Positions 18,519 to 26,695 of a DNA stretch of 64,000 nt are shown here, piece by piece. The position numbers and the translations under genes are program-made. Position 1 is the stretch's first letter. Each line of letters opens with the position of its first letter. The stretch lies in assembly GCA_016699695.1 (NCBI GenBank), contig CP065006.1:1612001-1676000 (forward strand), read 5' to 3'. The notes under the pieces were generated by a model. It was not told the DNA's origin. It saw nothing but the letters and a program-made list of their open reading frames with translations, and did not search any database. The stretch comes from Bacteroidota bacterium. Its GTDB lineage: Bacteria; Bacteroidota; Bacteroidia; Bacteroidales; UBA10428.

Positions 18519-18563
18519 AACCGCTAACTTGGCGATATCAGGATCATATCCAGATTAGCCAAG
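18519..18563. repeat. Distal cassette core and hairpin downstream of mutA
   Basis: AACCGCTAAC (18519-18528) is the perfect reverse complement of 17866-17875. Next to it CTTGGC (18528-18533) pairs with GCCAAG (18558-18563), making a hairpin four bases past the mutA stop. It marks the junction where the inserted block begins, and could also act as a weak terminator or 3'-end stabiliser for mutA RNA. Confidence 0.5.
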
Positions 18564-18566
18564 CAG

Positions 18567-20435
18567 CTAATTAATTCCTAATTTCTTGTGATAGCCCTGG
18601 AGTGTTTCCAATACATTCGATTTTACATGAATAAAATCATCTATGCCTTTAGCTTTTAGCTCGTCCATGCATGCGGGTGCACCTGCCACCACCACAATGG
18701 CTTTGCTGCCAACAAGTTGTTTTACTTCCGGCACCAGGGCTGCATATTCATCGTCGTGGCTGCAAACCACTACGATATCGGCTTTAGCCTGCTGAGCAGC
18801 TTTTACGCCAGCTTCAGCGGTTTCGAAACCAAGGTTGTCTATTACCTCATAACCGGCGCAGGAAAAGAAGTTGCAGGCAAAAGTAGCCCTTGCTTTACGG
18901 AAAGTGAGGTTACCATAAGTAAGCATAAAGGCTTTTGGCTTTTTGCCACTTTTTTCGGTAGCCAGCCTAAGTGCTTCAAAGCTTTCGGCAGCGCGAAATT
19001 TGCGAATGGTTTTCACTTCATTTCCTTCTGGCTGATTGCCCTTGAACAGAATCTGGCCATCGATTTGAGTGGAAACCTCTTCGTGTAGGGCGGCATATTG
19101 ATTGGTACCCAGTAATACTTCTCTGCGGGTAGCTATATTCGAAACTCTTTTAGCTGCAGTGGCTTCAATATCTTTTTGAATGGTGCCCTCTTTAAGATTT
19201 TTCAGGTATCCGCCTTTGGCATCGAGTTCAAGCATGCTTTTCCATGCCTGTTCGATCAGTGAATCGGTAAGGTTTTCGATGTAATACGAACCCGCCGAAG
19301 GATCGGCAATTTTATCGAAATACGATTCTTCTTTCAGTATTATTTGAATGTTACGGGCTATGCGTTCCGAAAATTCTTCCGGCTTCTTGAAAACCTGGTC
19401 GAAAGGTTTTACTACCAGGGCGTTGGTCCCTCCCAACACGGCGGCCATGGCTTCGGTAGTGGCACGCAATACGTTCACATAGGGATCGTAAATGGTATTC
19501 TGAAAATTCGAGGTGTAGGAATGAATAAAAATTGGTCTTTGTACACCATAGGCTTCGAAAAGTTTACTGAACAGATGGCGGGCTGCGCGTACCTTGGCAA
19601 TTTCCATAAAATAATTGGTGCTAATGCCCAAATTGAGCTGCATGTGACGTGCCGCCAGATCAGGATCGAGGCCGGCTTCGCTCATAAGGGTTAAGTACTC
19701 ACCAGCCATGGAAAGACTGTAAGCCAGTTCCTGCACCACCGAAGCTCCGGCATCGGTAAAATGATGCCCATTGATGGAAAGTACCCTGAAATTCGGAAGA
19801 TTGCCCGATGCAAAGCTCAGGGTTTCTTTCAACCGGATAAAGTCGGCCTTTTCATCGACACCCCAGGCCCCTTTCACGGTGAGGTAGCCCAATGGATCAA
19901 AACAGGCGGCACCCCTTATTTCAACTGGATTTAGTTTTCGGCTCACTACAATCTCACTCAGGTATTTTACCATTTCAGGAGTGTTGTGTCCGCTTTTAAA
20001 ATAGAGACCAATACATTGTATTTCAATTCCCTTTAAAAGGGAATCAAGCTCATTCGCATTGTTAATTTTCGAAGCTCCTTTTTTGCAACCTGAGGCAAAG
20101 CCAAGAGCAGTAACTCCTCGATTTAAAACAAAAAGAGCCATTTCGTTGGCCTTCTTCAATTGGTCTACCTCAAGGTCCTGACGAATTTCCCAGTTGTTGT
20201 CGGCACTCAACCCACGGGTGTAAGGAAATTCACCTGGAAGTACCTGCAAGTATTCCTTGCCCGCAAGGTCTTCGCTCCTGTAATAGGGACGAACCTTAAA
20301 CCCTTCGAGGGTATTCCAAACCAGTTTCTTTTCGTAATCGGCTCCCTTCAGGTCTTCCTGAATTTTTGCCTCCCATTGCGAAGTGGTAATGGGGGGAAAT
20401 TCATTTAAAAGCTTCTTATTTCTATTATTCGCCAT
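18567..20435 (-). CDS. mutA: Methylmalonyl-CoA mutase, small subunit
   Basis: This is the non-catalytic partner of mutB in the heterodimeric enzyme. I start at ATG 20435 (MANNRNKK, 622 residues). An ATG nine codons upstream at 20462 is also in frame, but that segment contains an AAGGAG ribosome-binding-like sequence and family members begin near MANNRNKK. The barrel domain is complete (ADYEKKLVWNT, INGHHFTDAGASVVQELAY, ADPSAGSYYIENL). The C-terminal B12-like domain lacks the DxHxxG motif, with MLTYGNLTFRKARATF in its place, as expected for this subunit. Confidence 0.96.
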   Translation of the reverse strand: MANNRNKKLLNEFPPITTSQWEAKIQEDLKGADYEKKLVWNTLEGFKVRPYYRSEDLAGKEYLQVLPGEFPYTRGLSADNNWEIRQDLEVDQLKKANEMALFVLNRGVTALGFASGCKKGASKINNANELDSLLKGIEIQCIGLYFKSGHNTPEMVKYLSEIVVSRKLNPVEIRGAACFDPLGYLTVKGAWGVDEKADFIRLKETLSFASGNLPNFRVLSINGHHFTDAGASVVQELAYSLSMAGEYLTLMSEAGLDPDLAARHMQLNLGISTNYFMEIAKVRAARHLFSKLFEAYGVQRPIFIHSYTSNFQNTIYDPYVNVLRATTEAMAAVLGGTNALVVKPFDQVFKKPEEFSERIARNIQIILKEESYFDKIADPSAGSYYIENLTDSLIEQAWKSMLELDAKGGYLKNLKEGTIQKDIEATAAKRVSNIATRREVLLGTNQYAALHEEVSTQIDGQILFKGNQPEGNEVKTIRKFRAAESFEALRLATEKSGKKPKAFMLTYGNLTFRKARATFACNFFSCAGYEVIDNLGFETAEAGVKAAQQAKADIVVVCSHDDEYAALVPEVKQLVGSKAIVVVAGAPACMDELKAKGIDDFIHVKSNVLETLQGYHKKLGIN

Positions 20436-20510
20436 AATCAAAAATGTTTTTATCTCCTTCAAATCAACTTATATTCAACTGCAAAATCCGACTTTTTCTT
20501 ACTCTTTCAA

Positions 20511-21212
20511 CTAAAGTATGTAGACCAGTCCAATGGAAGCATTCACAATCTGGATACGTCTGGTAAATTCAGCATTTTCGATTTCAGAACCGTTTGTTTG
20601 CTCCCGCCCCTTTACCGAACCTTTCGAGCTGGTTTCGAGATAACTTGCCGATAATCGTAAGCCAGTAGTTTCGTTGATATGAATTTGCAGGCTTGCCCCA
20701 GTTTCGAAGCCAAAACGAAGCTTTTGCGATGATACGGTGGTATATTCAGGGTTTCCATCGATAATGGCTGTGAGTTCGAGTTTTGGGGGAGTTACAATGT
20801 GCATGCCTGGAAAAAAATAAAAATCGAACACAAAACGACCTGCCGGCAACGAAAACTGAGGCCCAACTCCAAGGGACACGATACTCCAAAACCCAAGGTT
20901 CGATTGGGTAATAGAATCGAGGGTTCCGTCGGTAAGCACCTCCAATAAAGCATCCTGGATTTTTTCTTTGTTGAGTGCACTCTGGTTGAATTTAATGGCT
21001 CCACCCACACCTAAATAATTAATCAGGTAATAGGCTCCGGAATATTCTGCCATAAAACCATTAAGGGCAAACCCATCGCTGGATAGTGAAACAGTGCTGG
21101 CATAATCGCCCAGTGGCACACCAGCGCCAAATGAAAGAGCCATGTAATTATCCTGGGCTTGAAGCACGCAGGAAATGAAAATCAGAAAGAATGCAGTTTT
21201 CAGCTTTTTCAT
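20511..21212 (-). CDS. Outer-membrane beta-barrel protein of unknown function
   Basis: I start at ATG 21212 (MKKLKTAFFLIFISCVLQAQ), giving 233 residues with a clean signal peptide; the longer reading frame to 21365 only adds non-conserved residues. The mature part alternates aromatic and small residues with Gly-rich turns (FGAGVPLGDYAS, GVGGAIKFNQS, FGFETGASLQIHI, LRLSASYLE) and ends in an antiparallel strand. This is the pattern of the Bacteroidota outer membrane beta-barrel families (PF13505 or PF13568-like). It lies between fumarase and mutA on the same strand, with no clear functional link. Confidence 0.75.
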   Translation of the reverse strand: MKKLKTAFFLIFISCVLQAQDNYMALSFGAGVPLGDYASTVSLSSDGFALNGFMAEYSGAYYLINYLGVGGAIKFNQSALNKEKIQDALLEVLTDGTLDSITQSNLGFWSIVSLGVGPQFSLPAGRFVFDFYFFPGMHIVTPPKLELTAIIDGNPEYTTVSSQKLRFGFETGASLQIHINETTGLRLSASYLETSSKGSVKGREQTNGSEIENAEFTRRIQIVNASIGLVYIL

Positions 21213-21445
21213 CCGCATAAAACTAATTTTTAAAGGTCGGATGTAACTCGCATGACTTTGCTCATACGTGTTTGCGTTTAGGTCAAGACATGCTCGTTTC
21301 ATAATGTCTGTTTTTTGGTTTATATGGACTTCGGATTGTAAATGCCCTTGCACAGGGCAATGCATTTCTTTCCCCGATTAGATTGTCTAAAGGTAATTTT
21401 AATGTTTTTAAAAAAAATACTTTCCTGTTGTGAATTATTGTTGAC

Positions 21446-23071
21446 TTAATTGGGTTTTATCATTTTAAAAAAATCGTTGCCTTTGTCATCCACAAGGATA
21501 AATGCAGGAAAGTCCACCACTTCGATTTTCCAGATGGCCTCCATGCCCAGCTCGGGATATTCGAGTACTTCTACCTTTTTTATGTTATTCTGCGCCAGGA
21601 TGGCGGCTGGCCCACCAATGCTGCCGAGGTAGAAACCACCGTGCCTTTTACAGGCATCGGTAACTTCCTGGCTGCGATTACCCTTGGCAATCATTATTTT
21701 ACTTCCTCCCATGGATTGAAATAGCTCAACATAAGAATCCATCCTTCCGGCAGTTGTAGGACCAAAGGAACCAGATGCCATACCTTTGGGAGTTTTGGCC
21801 GGCCCAGCGTAATAAATCGGATGATCTTTTATGTACTGTGGCAGATCCTGACCGGCATCAATGCGCTCTTTCAATTTGGAATGGGCAATATCGCGCCCCA
21901 CCACTATGGTTCCGCTAAGTGACAAACGGGTTGCAACCGGATGTTTGCTCAATTCGGAAAGAATAGTGGCCATAGGCTGGTTAAGGTCAATTTTCACCAC
22001 CTTCCCTTCTCCCTGGTTGCGCAATTCCTTAGGAATGTATTGGCCTGGGTTGTCTTCGAGTTTTTCGAGCCAGATTCCTTCCTTATTGATTTTACCTTTG
22101 ATGTTACGGTCGGCTGAGCAGGAAACCCCCAGGCCAACCGGACAGGAAGCTCCGTGGCGGGGTAGGCGGATTATGCGCACGTCGTGAGCAAAATATTTTC
22201 CGCCAAACTGGGCCCCTATGCCTAATTTACTGGCTTCGCTAAGAATTACTTTTTCCAGTTCCACATCGCGAAATGCCTGGCCACCTTCATTACCTTTAGT
22301 CGGGAGATAATCGAGGTATTTGGCAGATGCCAGTTTTACTGTTTTCAGGTTTGCCTCCGCCGAGGTGCCCCCAACCACAAATACAAGGTGATATGGCGGA
22401 CAGGCTGCAGTGCCCAGACTTCTCATTTTCTCCACCATAAACTTAACAAGACTTGTGGGGTTTAGGAGCGCCTTGGTTTCCTGATACAGGTATGTTTTGT
22501 TAGCCGAACCACCTCCTTTGGCAATGAACAAAAAATTGTACTCCTTACCGTGTGAAGCATAAAGGTCGATCTGAGCCGGAAGGTTGGTGCCGGTATTTTT
22601 TTCGGTGTACATGTCGAGCGGCACAACCTGGCTATAACGGAGGTTTTCTTCGGTATAGGTAGTGTAAATACCTTTCGAAAGGGACTCCTCGTCTTTTCCA
22701 TCGGTAAACACCAGGTGCCCCTTTTTGCCAATGACAATGGCTGTACCAGTATCCTGGCAAAAGGGTAACACTCCTTTTGCGGCAATTTCGGCATTGCGCA
22801 ACATGGTAAGCGCTACGTATTTGTCGTTCTCGCTTGCCTCTGGATCAGCCAGCACTTCGGCGACCTGCTTATGATGTGCTGCCCTTAGAAGAAAGGAACA
22901 ATCGTGCATGGCAGTGCGGGCCAATAAGCTAAGTGCTTCGGGCTCTACCTTCAGAATTTCCTGTCCTTCCAATTCAGTCACAGAAACATAATCGGTTCCA
23001 AGGCAGTAATATTCGGTTGTATCCGGGCCAAGCGGGAAAGGATTGTGGTAGGAAAAAGCTGGTGTTGCCAT
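21446..23071 (-). CDS. fumA: Fumarate hydratase, class I (iron-sulfur)
   Basis: This enzyme interconverts fumarate and malate. The 541-residue protein has the two-part class I architecture: the N-terminal alpha domain with FCQDTGTAIVIGKKG (C105), AACPPYHLVFVVGG (C224) and GLGVSCSAD (C318), the three expected ligands of the oxygen-sensitive [4Fe-4S] cluster, and the C-terminal beta domain with GTIVVGRDIAH and SFGPTTAGRMDSY. The length is that of single-chain FumA/FumB. It is the third gene of a run with prfB and arsC (40 bp gap). Together with the mutase it would serve a succinate/propionate pathway. Confidence 0.96.
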   Translation of the reverse strand: MATPAFSYHNPFPLGPDTTEYYCLGTDYVSVTELEGQEILKVEPEALSLLARTAMHDCSFLLRAAHHKQVAEVLADPEASENDKYVALTMLRNAEIAAKGVLPFCQDTGTAIVIGKKGHLVFTDGKDEESLSKGIYTTYTEENLRYSQVVPLDMYTEKNTGTNLPAQIDLYASHGKEYNFLFIAKGGGSANKTYLYQETKALLNPTSLVKFMVEKMRSLGTAACPPYHLVFVVGGTSAEANLKTVKLASAKYLDYLPTKGNEGGQAFRDVELEKVILSEASKLGIGAQFGGKYFAHDVRIIRLPRHGASCPVGLGVSCSADRNIKGKINKEGIWLEKLEDNPGQYIPKELRNQGEGKVVKIDLNQPMATILSELSKHPVATRLSLSGTIVVGRDIAHSKLKERIDAGQDLPQYIKDHPIYYAGPAKTPKGMASGSFGPTTAGRMDSYVELFQSMGGSKIMIAKGNRSQEVTDACKRHGGFYLGSIGGPAAILAQNNIKKVEVLEYPELGMEAIWKIEVVDFPAFILVDDKGNDFFKMIKPN

Positions 23072-23111
23072 GGCATTGTTATTTTTGATGGTTTTTTAAG
23101 TCAGTAATTTT

Positions 23112-23456
23112 TTATTTCAACAATATATCGGCCTTTTCGGGTGGCTGAGCCAGCACAGCACGATGCCGCCCGAGTAAAATAGGCCTTTGCAGAAGTTTCG
23201 GATTCTCCACAAGAATATTAATCCATTCTTCGTCGGTAAATTTCTTCCCTTTTAATTCTTTCCTGAAAAGTTCTTCCTGTGTGCGCACCAGGGCGTCAGG
23301 TTTCAGGTTCGACTTTAAGAGGATTTCCATAAGCGCTTCGCGGGTAAGACCTTCTTTCAGGTAATCGACAACTTGTATTTCAATGTCTTTTGATCTCAGG
23401 TAGGCCAGTCCATCGCGACTCGTTTTGCAACGTGGGTTATGGTATATTTTAATCAT
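23112..23456 (-). CDS. arsC: ArsC/YffB-family reductase (arsenate reductase-like)
   Basis: This 114-residue thioredoxin-fold protein has the ArsC-type active site HNPRCKTSR, with C10 as nucleophile. Other landmarks are DYLKEGLTREAL, LVRTQEELFRKE and RPILLGRHRAVL with the arginines expected to bind an oxyanion. Known members reduce arsenate with glutathione and glutaredoxin, but many Bacteroidota copies lie outside ars operons and their substrate is uncertain. Here it lies 18 bp after prfB and 40 bp before fumarase, with no arsenic genes near, so a general redox role is equally possible. Confidence 0.85.
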   Translation of the reverse strand: MIKIYHNPRCKTSRDGLAYLRSKDIEIQVVDYLKEGLTREALMEILLKSNLKPDALVRTQEELFRKELKGKKFTDEEWINILVENPKLLQRPILLGRHRAVLAQPPEKADILLK

Positions 23457-23474
23457 TGCCTGAAGAGTTGAATT

Positions 23475-24576
23475 TTAGGTGTTTTGTTTCTTTCGGCCAA
23501 ATTGCATCAGGAAACCTTTGATAAACATGTTTATTTCTCCATCGAGGACAGCCTGGGTGTTTCCGCTTTCAAGTCCGGTACGCAAGTCTTTTACCAATTT
23601 ATAAGGATGAAGCACGTAATTCCTTATTTGCGAACCCCATTCGATCTTCAGCTTGTTGCCTTCTATTTCGGCCTGTTTTTCCATACGCTTGCGAAGTTCC
23701 ATTTCGTACAAATGAGAGCGCAGGATGCGCAAGGCATTTTCGCGGTTTTGAAGTTGCGAACGCGATTCGGTGTTTTCGACCGCAATTCCGGTAGGAAGGT
23801 GTCGTACCCTAACGCCTGTTTCTACTTTATTTACGTTCTGACCTCCGGCACCTCCGGAGCGAAATGTATCCCATTCGATGTCGGCCGGGCTAATCTGAAT
23901 TTCGATGGTATCGTCAATGACTGGCGATACAAATACAGAGGCAAATGAAGTGTGTCGCCGGGCGTTGGAATCAAAAGGTGAAATACGTACCAGACGGTGA
24001 ACTCCGTTTTCGCTTTTCAGATAGCCATAGGCATAATCGCCAGTAAATTCGAGTGTTACGGACTTGACGCCTGCCTCATCGCCGGCGAGATAACTTACTT
24101 CCTTTACTTTCATGCCGTTGCGCTCGCCCCAGCGAATGTACATGCGCATAAGCATTTCCGACCAGTCCTGGCTTTCGGTACCACCTGCCCCGGCATTGAT
24201 TTTCAACAAAGCACCCAGGGCATCCTCCTCCTCGGCCATCATGTTTTTAAACTCGAGGTCTTCGACCAGTTCGAGCGTTATCCGGTAGGTTTCATCAAGT
24301 TCTGCTTCGCTGGATTCACCGGCATCACAAAATTCTTTAAGCACCTGCAAATCGTCAAGCAAGGAATGGATTTTATTGTAACCACTCACCCAGGCCTTTA
24401 GCTGAGAGATTTTCTTCATCTGCTCTTCGGCGGCCCTGGCATCATTCCAGAATTTCGGATCCTGGGTTTTGAGCTCTTCTTCGGCTATCTGGTGATTTTT
24501 TTTGTCGATGTCAAAGGTGCCTCCTCAACGCATCCCGGCGTTTTTCAAGCTCCTTCAATTGTTCAGTCGATATCAT
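23475..24576 (-). CDS. prfB: Peptide chain release factor 2, with programmed +1 frameshift
   Basis: RF2 ends translation at UGA and UAA. The gene is read in two frames. The first runs from ATG at 24576 for 21 codons to CTT and then an in-frame TGA at 24513-24511. Skipping the T at 24513 continues as GAC and gives a 366-residue protein, the normal RF2 length. The slip site is canonical: AGGAGG, three bases, CTT TGA C. The body has SPF (codon-recognition tripeptide, in RISPFDSN) and GGQ in GGAGGQNVNKVE. An unshifted reading would start wrongly at the internal ATG at 24419. Confidence 0.96.
24511..24528 (-). promoter_or_regulatory. prfB autoregulatory frameshift site
   Basis: On the minus strand the site reads AGGAGG CAC CTT TGA C. 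The anti-SD pairing stretch lies three bases before the slippery CTT and the TGA. When RF2 is scarce the ribosome pauses and shifts +1. The spacing matches the E. coli element. Confidence 0.92.
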
Positions 24577-24697
24577 TTCTTGATTTGTCTTTATAAAAGA
24601 ATGGTAAAATTAATAAATAAGCGCTATTGGAAAAGCCCGGCCATAAATAAAAAAACACACCGCATTCTTTGCTTATTAAAAGTGTGGGTATTTCGAA

Positions 24698-24707
24698 GTT
24701 GTGCACA
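24698..24707. repeat. Possible cassette core upstream of the DUF433 pair
   Basis: GTTGTGCACA is the reverse complement, 9 of 10, of TGTGCACAAA at 25365-25374 on the other side of the DUF433/DUF5615 pair. The relation is the same as for the other cassette-like units, but the large palindrome expected next to the distal core is weak here. Confidence 0.35.
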
Positions 24708-24738
24708 TCTATGATTCGCGCTCTACAATTAAGAATTA

Positions 24739-24769
24739 TTGTTTTCTTATCACAGTATGATTAACTTTG
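24739..24769 (+). promoter_or_regulatory. Bacteroidota-type promoter for the DUF433 antitoxin
   Basis: A TTG (24739-24741) is followed by 20 bases and then TAACTTTG (24762-24769), matching the -33 (TTTG) and -7 (TAnnTTTG) elements of the phylum. The transcript would begin near 24776, leaving about ten bases before the ATG at 24785. This supports that start over the upstream ATG at 24767, which lies inside the -7 box. Confidence 0.65.
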
Positions 24770-24784
24770 TATAAAAATCAGCAT

Positions 24785-25018
24785 ATGGAATATCTAATAG
24801 ATAGAATTACAGTCGATAGCGCTATTTGTGCTGGCAAGCCGACTATACGAGGAAAACGTATTACAGTACAAACTATTTTAGAATTTCTAAGTGCAGGAGA
24901 TTCTAAAGAAGAAATTTTAAAACAATACCCTACACTTGAGCCGGAAGATATAAATGCATGTATTCGATTTGCAGCAGAATTAATGAATCACCAATATTCC
25001 GTAAAAGCAATCGCGTAA
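24785..25018 (+). CDS. DUF433 antitoxin
   Basis: This 77-residue protein starts at ATG 24785. It has the DUF433 pattern (PF04255): DRITVDSAICAGKPTIRGKR, ITVQTILEFLSAG and EILKQYPTLEPEDINACIRF, a short helix-turn-helix-like fold. DUF433 proteins are the usual antitoxins for DUF5615 PIN-like toxins. Its stop shares a base with the start of such a toxin (TAATG). The toxin gene carries a nonsense codon, so this antitoxin may now be an orphan. Confidence 0.88.
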   Translation: MEYLIDRITVDSAICAGKPTIRGKRITVQTILEFLSAGDSKEEILKQYPTLEPEDINACIRFAAELMNHQYSVKAIA

Positions 25019-25359
25019 TGGTTCAGTTTTTAATAGACGCAAATCTCTCATATTATTTTAGACTTTGGAATAATGATAGATTTATTCATCTATAAGATAT
25101 CAATGATTCATGGAGTGATGAAAATGTATGGCAATACGCAAAGGAGAATAATCTAATAATTGTAACTAAAGACGCTGATTTTTCAACTAAGGTTCCATAT
25201 AAAGGTGCACCACCAAAAGTTATTCATTTCAAATTTGGCAATTTAAAGATTAAGGATTTTCATTCTCTCATAACTAAAATATGGCCTGATATTGAGAATT
25301 TAATTCTTGAAAATAACCTCATAAATATCTACTTAGACAGGATTGAAATAATCAAGTAA
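25018..25359 (+). pseudogene. DUF5615 PIN-like toxin with internal stop codon
   Basis: Starting at ATG 25018, the frame reads MVQFLIDANLSYYFRLWNND and continues to a TAA at 25093-25095, then in the same frame resumes with DINDSWSDENVWQYAKEN, LIIVTKDADFSTK and ends at 25359 (113 codons). The order of motifs, with D7 and later KDADF, is that of DUF5615 toxins. A single C-to-T change (CAA to TAA) explains the break. The rest of the frame is open, so inactivation is recent or it is a sequencing error. Confidence 0.82.
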
Positions 25360-25523
25360 TTAGCTGTGCACAAAAAATGGTCTGCGAGCATGCGGGCATT
25401 GGTGGGTGGGCAAAGTTAGTGGCCCGTAAATGTAACTCATTGTACATTGATAGGTTATCGCCCCGAACTCCGCGTAAGTCTCGCTATCGTCAACCGGTTT
25501 TTTCAGGCGTAACTCGAACTTAT

Positions 25524-26537
25524 TCAACCTTCGTATACGGTGGATTCAGAGGAAGCAGGAAGATGACCCCATGTTTGCTCGATGGTATCGAACAGGGAAA
25601 AGAGTTGTTCAATGTTCGATTCTGTGACAAGCTTCAGGCGGGTTTCTTTAAAATTGTCGAGCCCTTTAAAGTAGGTCGAAAGATGCCGGCGCATTTCCAG
25701 CACGCCTACCCTTTCGCCTTTTACTTCGAGCGACTTGCGAAAATGAATCCTTGCCAGGTCCACTTTTTCTTTCACGCTAAGTGGAATATGCTCCTCGCCG
25801 GTTTTCAAAAAGTGTTTGATGTCTCTGAATATCCAAGGCCTGCCTACAGCTCCACGCCCGATCATGATACCATCGACGCCATAACGGTCGAAATACTCTC
25901 TGGCCTTTTGAGCACTGACAATGTCGCCGTTACCAATTATGGGAATATGCATTCGGGGATTATTTTTCACGGCACCGATTAGCGTCCAGTCGGCTTCGCC
26001 TTTGTAGAGTTGAGCTCTTGTGCGCCCATGAATGGTGAGTGCCTGAACACCCACATCCTGCAGCCGCTCGGCAATTTCTACAATGTGTTTGCTTTCTTCG
26101 TCCCAGCCCAGACGGGTTTTTACGGTTACTGGCACATTCACTGCCTCTACAATTTGTTTGGTCATTTCTATCATTAAAGGAATGTTTCGCAACATGCCCG
26201 CCCCGGCTCCCCTTTTAGAGATTTTGGTAACCGGACAACCAAAATTGATGTCGATTACATCTGGTTTTGCACGGTCCACTATCCGTGCCGACTCCACCAT
26301 AGGCTCCAACAAATGACCATAGATCTGAATGCCAATGGGTCGTTCATAGTCGAAAATCTCAAGTTTCTTCAGGCATTTTGCTGCATCGCGAATTAATCCG
26401 TCGGACGATACAAATTCGGTAAACAACATATCGGCCCCGAAGTGTTTGCACACATACCGAAACGATGCATCGGTCACATCCTCCATCGGTGCAAGGAACA
26501 AGGGTTTTTCGCTTAAGTCAATGTGTTTGATTTTCAA
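25524..26537 (-). CDS. dusB: tRNA-dihydrouridine synthase (DusB-like)
   Basis: This flavin enzyme reduces uridines in the tRNA D-loop using NADPH. The 337-residue protein has the TIM barrel with LAPMEDVTDASFR at the N-terminus, the active-site INFGCPVTKISKRGAG (catalytic C101), VKTRLGWDE, LTIHGRTRAQLYKG and the FMN phosphate-binding GIMIGRGAVGRPW. The C-terminal helical tRNA-binding domain begins near residue 245. All landmarks and length are normal for DusB. It is transcribed away from the CPBP gene at 26696. Confidence 0.96.
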   Translation of the reverse strand: MKIKHIDLSEKPLFLAPMEDVTDASFRYVCKHFGADMLFTEFVSSDGLIRDAAKCLKKLEIFDYERPIGIQIYGHLLEPMVESARIVDRAKPDVIDINFGCPVTKISKRGAGAGMLRNIPLMIEMTKQIVEAVNVPVTVKTRLGWDEESKHIVEIAERLQDVGVQALTIHGRTRAQLYKGEADWTLIGAVKNNPRMHIPIIGNGDIVSAQKAREYFDRYGVDGIMIGRGAVGRPWIFRDIKHFLKTGEEHIPLSVKEKVDLARIHFRKSLEVKGERVGVLEMRRHLSTYFKGLDNFKETRLKLVTESNIEQLFSLFDTIEQTWGHLPASSESTVYEG

Positions 26538-26695
26538 TGTTGCTTATTTTAGAAATTGGGATTCCGCAGCCTACCAGAAATATAAACATGCAAAGGGCCC
26601 TGTGTTATAATATATTCGACCAAAGAAGCAAATTAAGCCTCACTTATCCGGTACTTTTTATTTAAATTAGCCAGCAAAAATAATAAAAACCTGTT

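Noticed and set aside
23475..24419. RF2 as a 314-residue protein starting at the internal ATG
   Set aside because: The upstream frame plus canonical slip site gives the full 366-residue RF2.
25377..25982. 201-codon plus-strand frame
   Set aside because: It overlaps dusB antisense, whose protein has all family motifs; the plus-strand translation resembles nothing.
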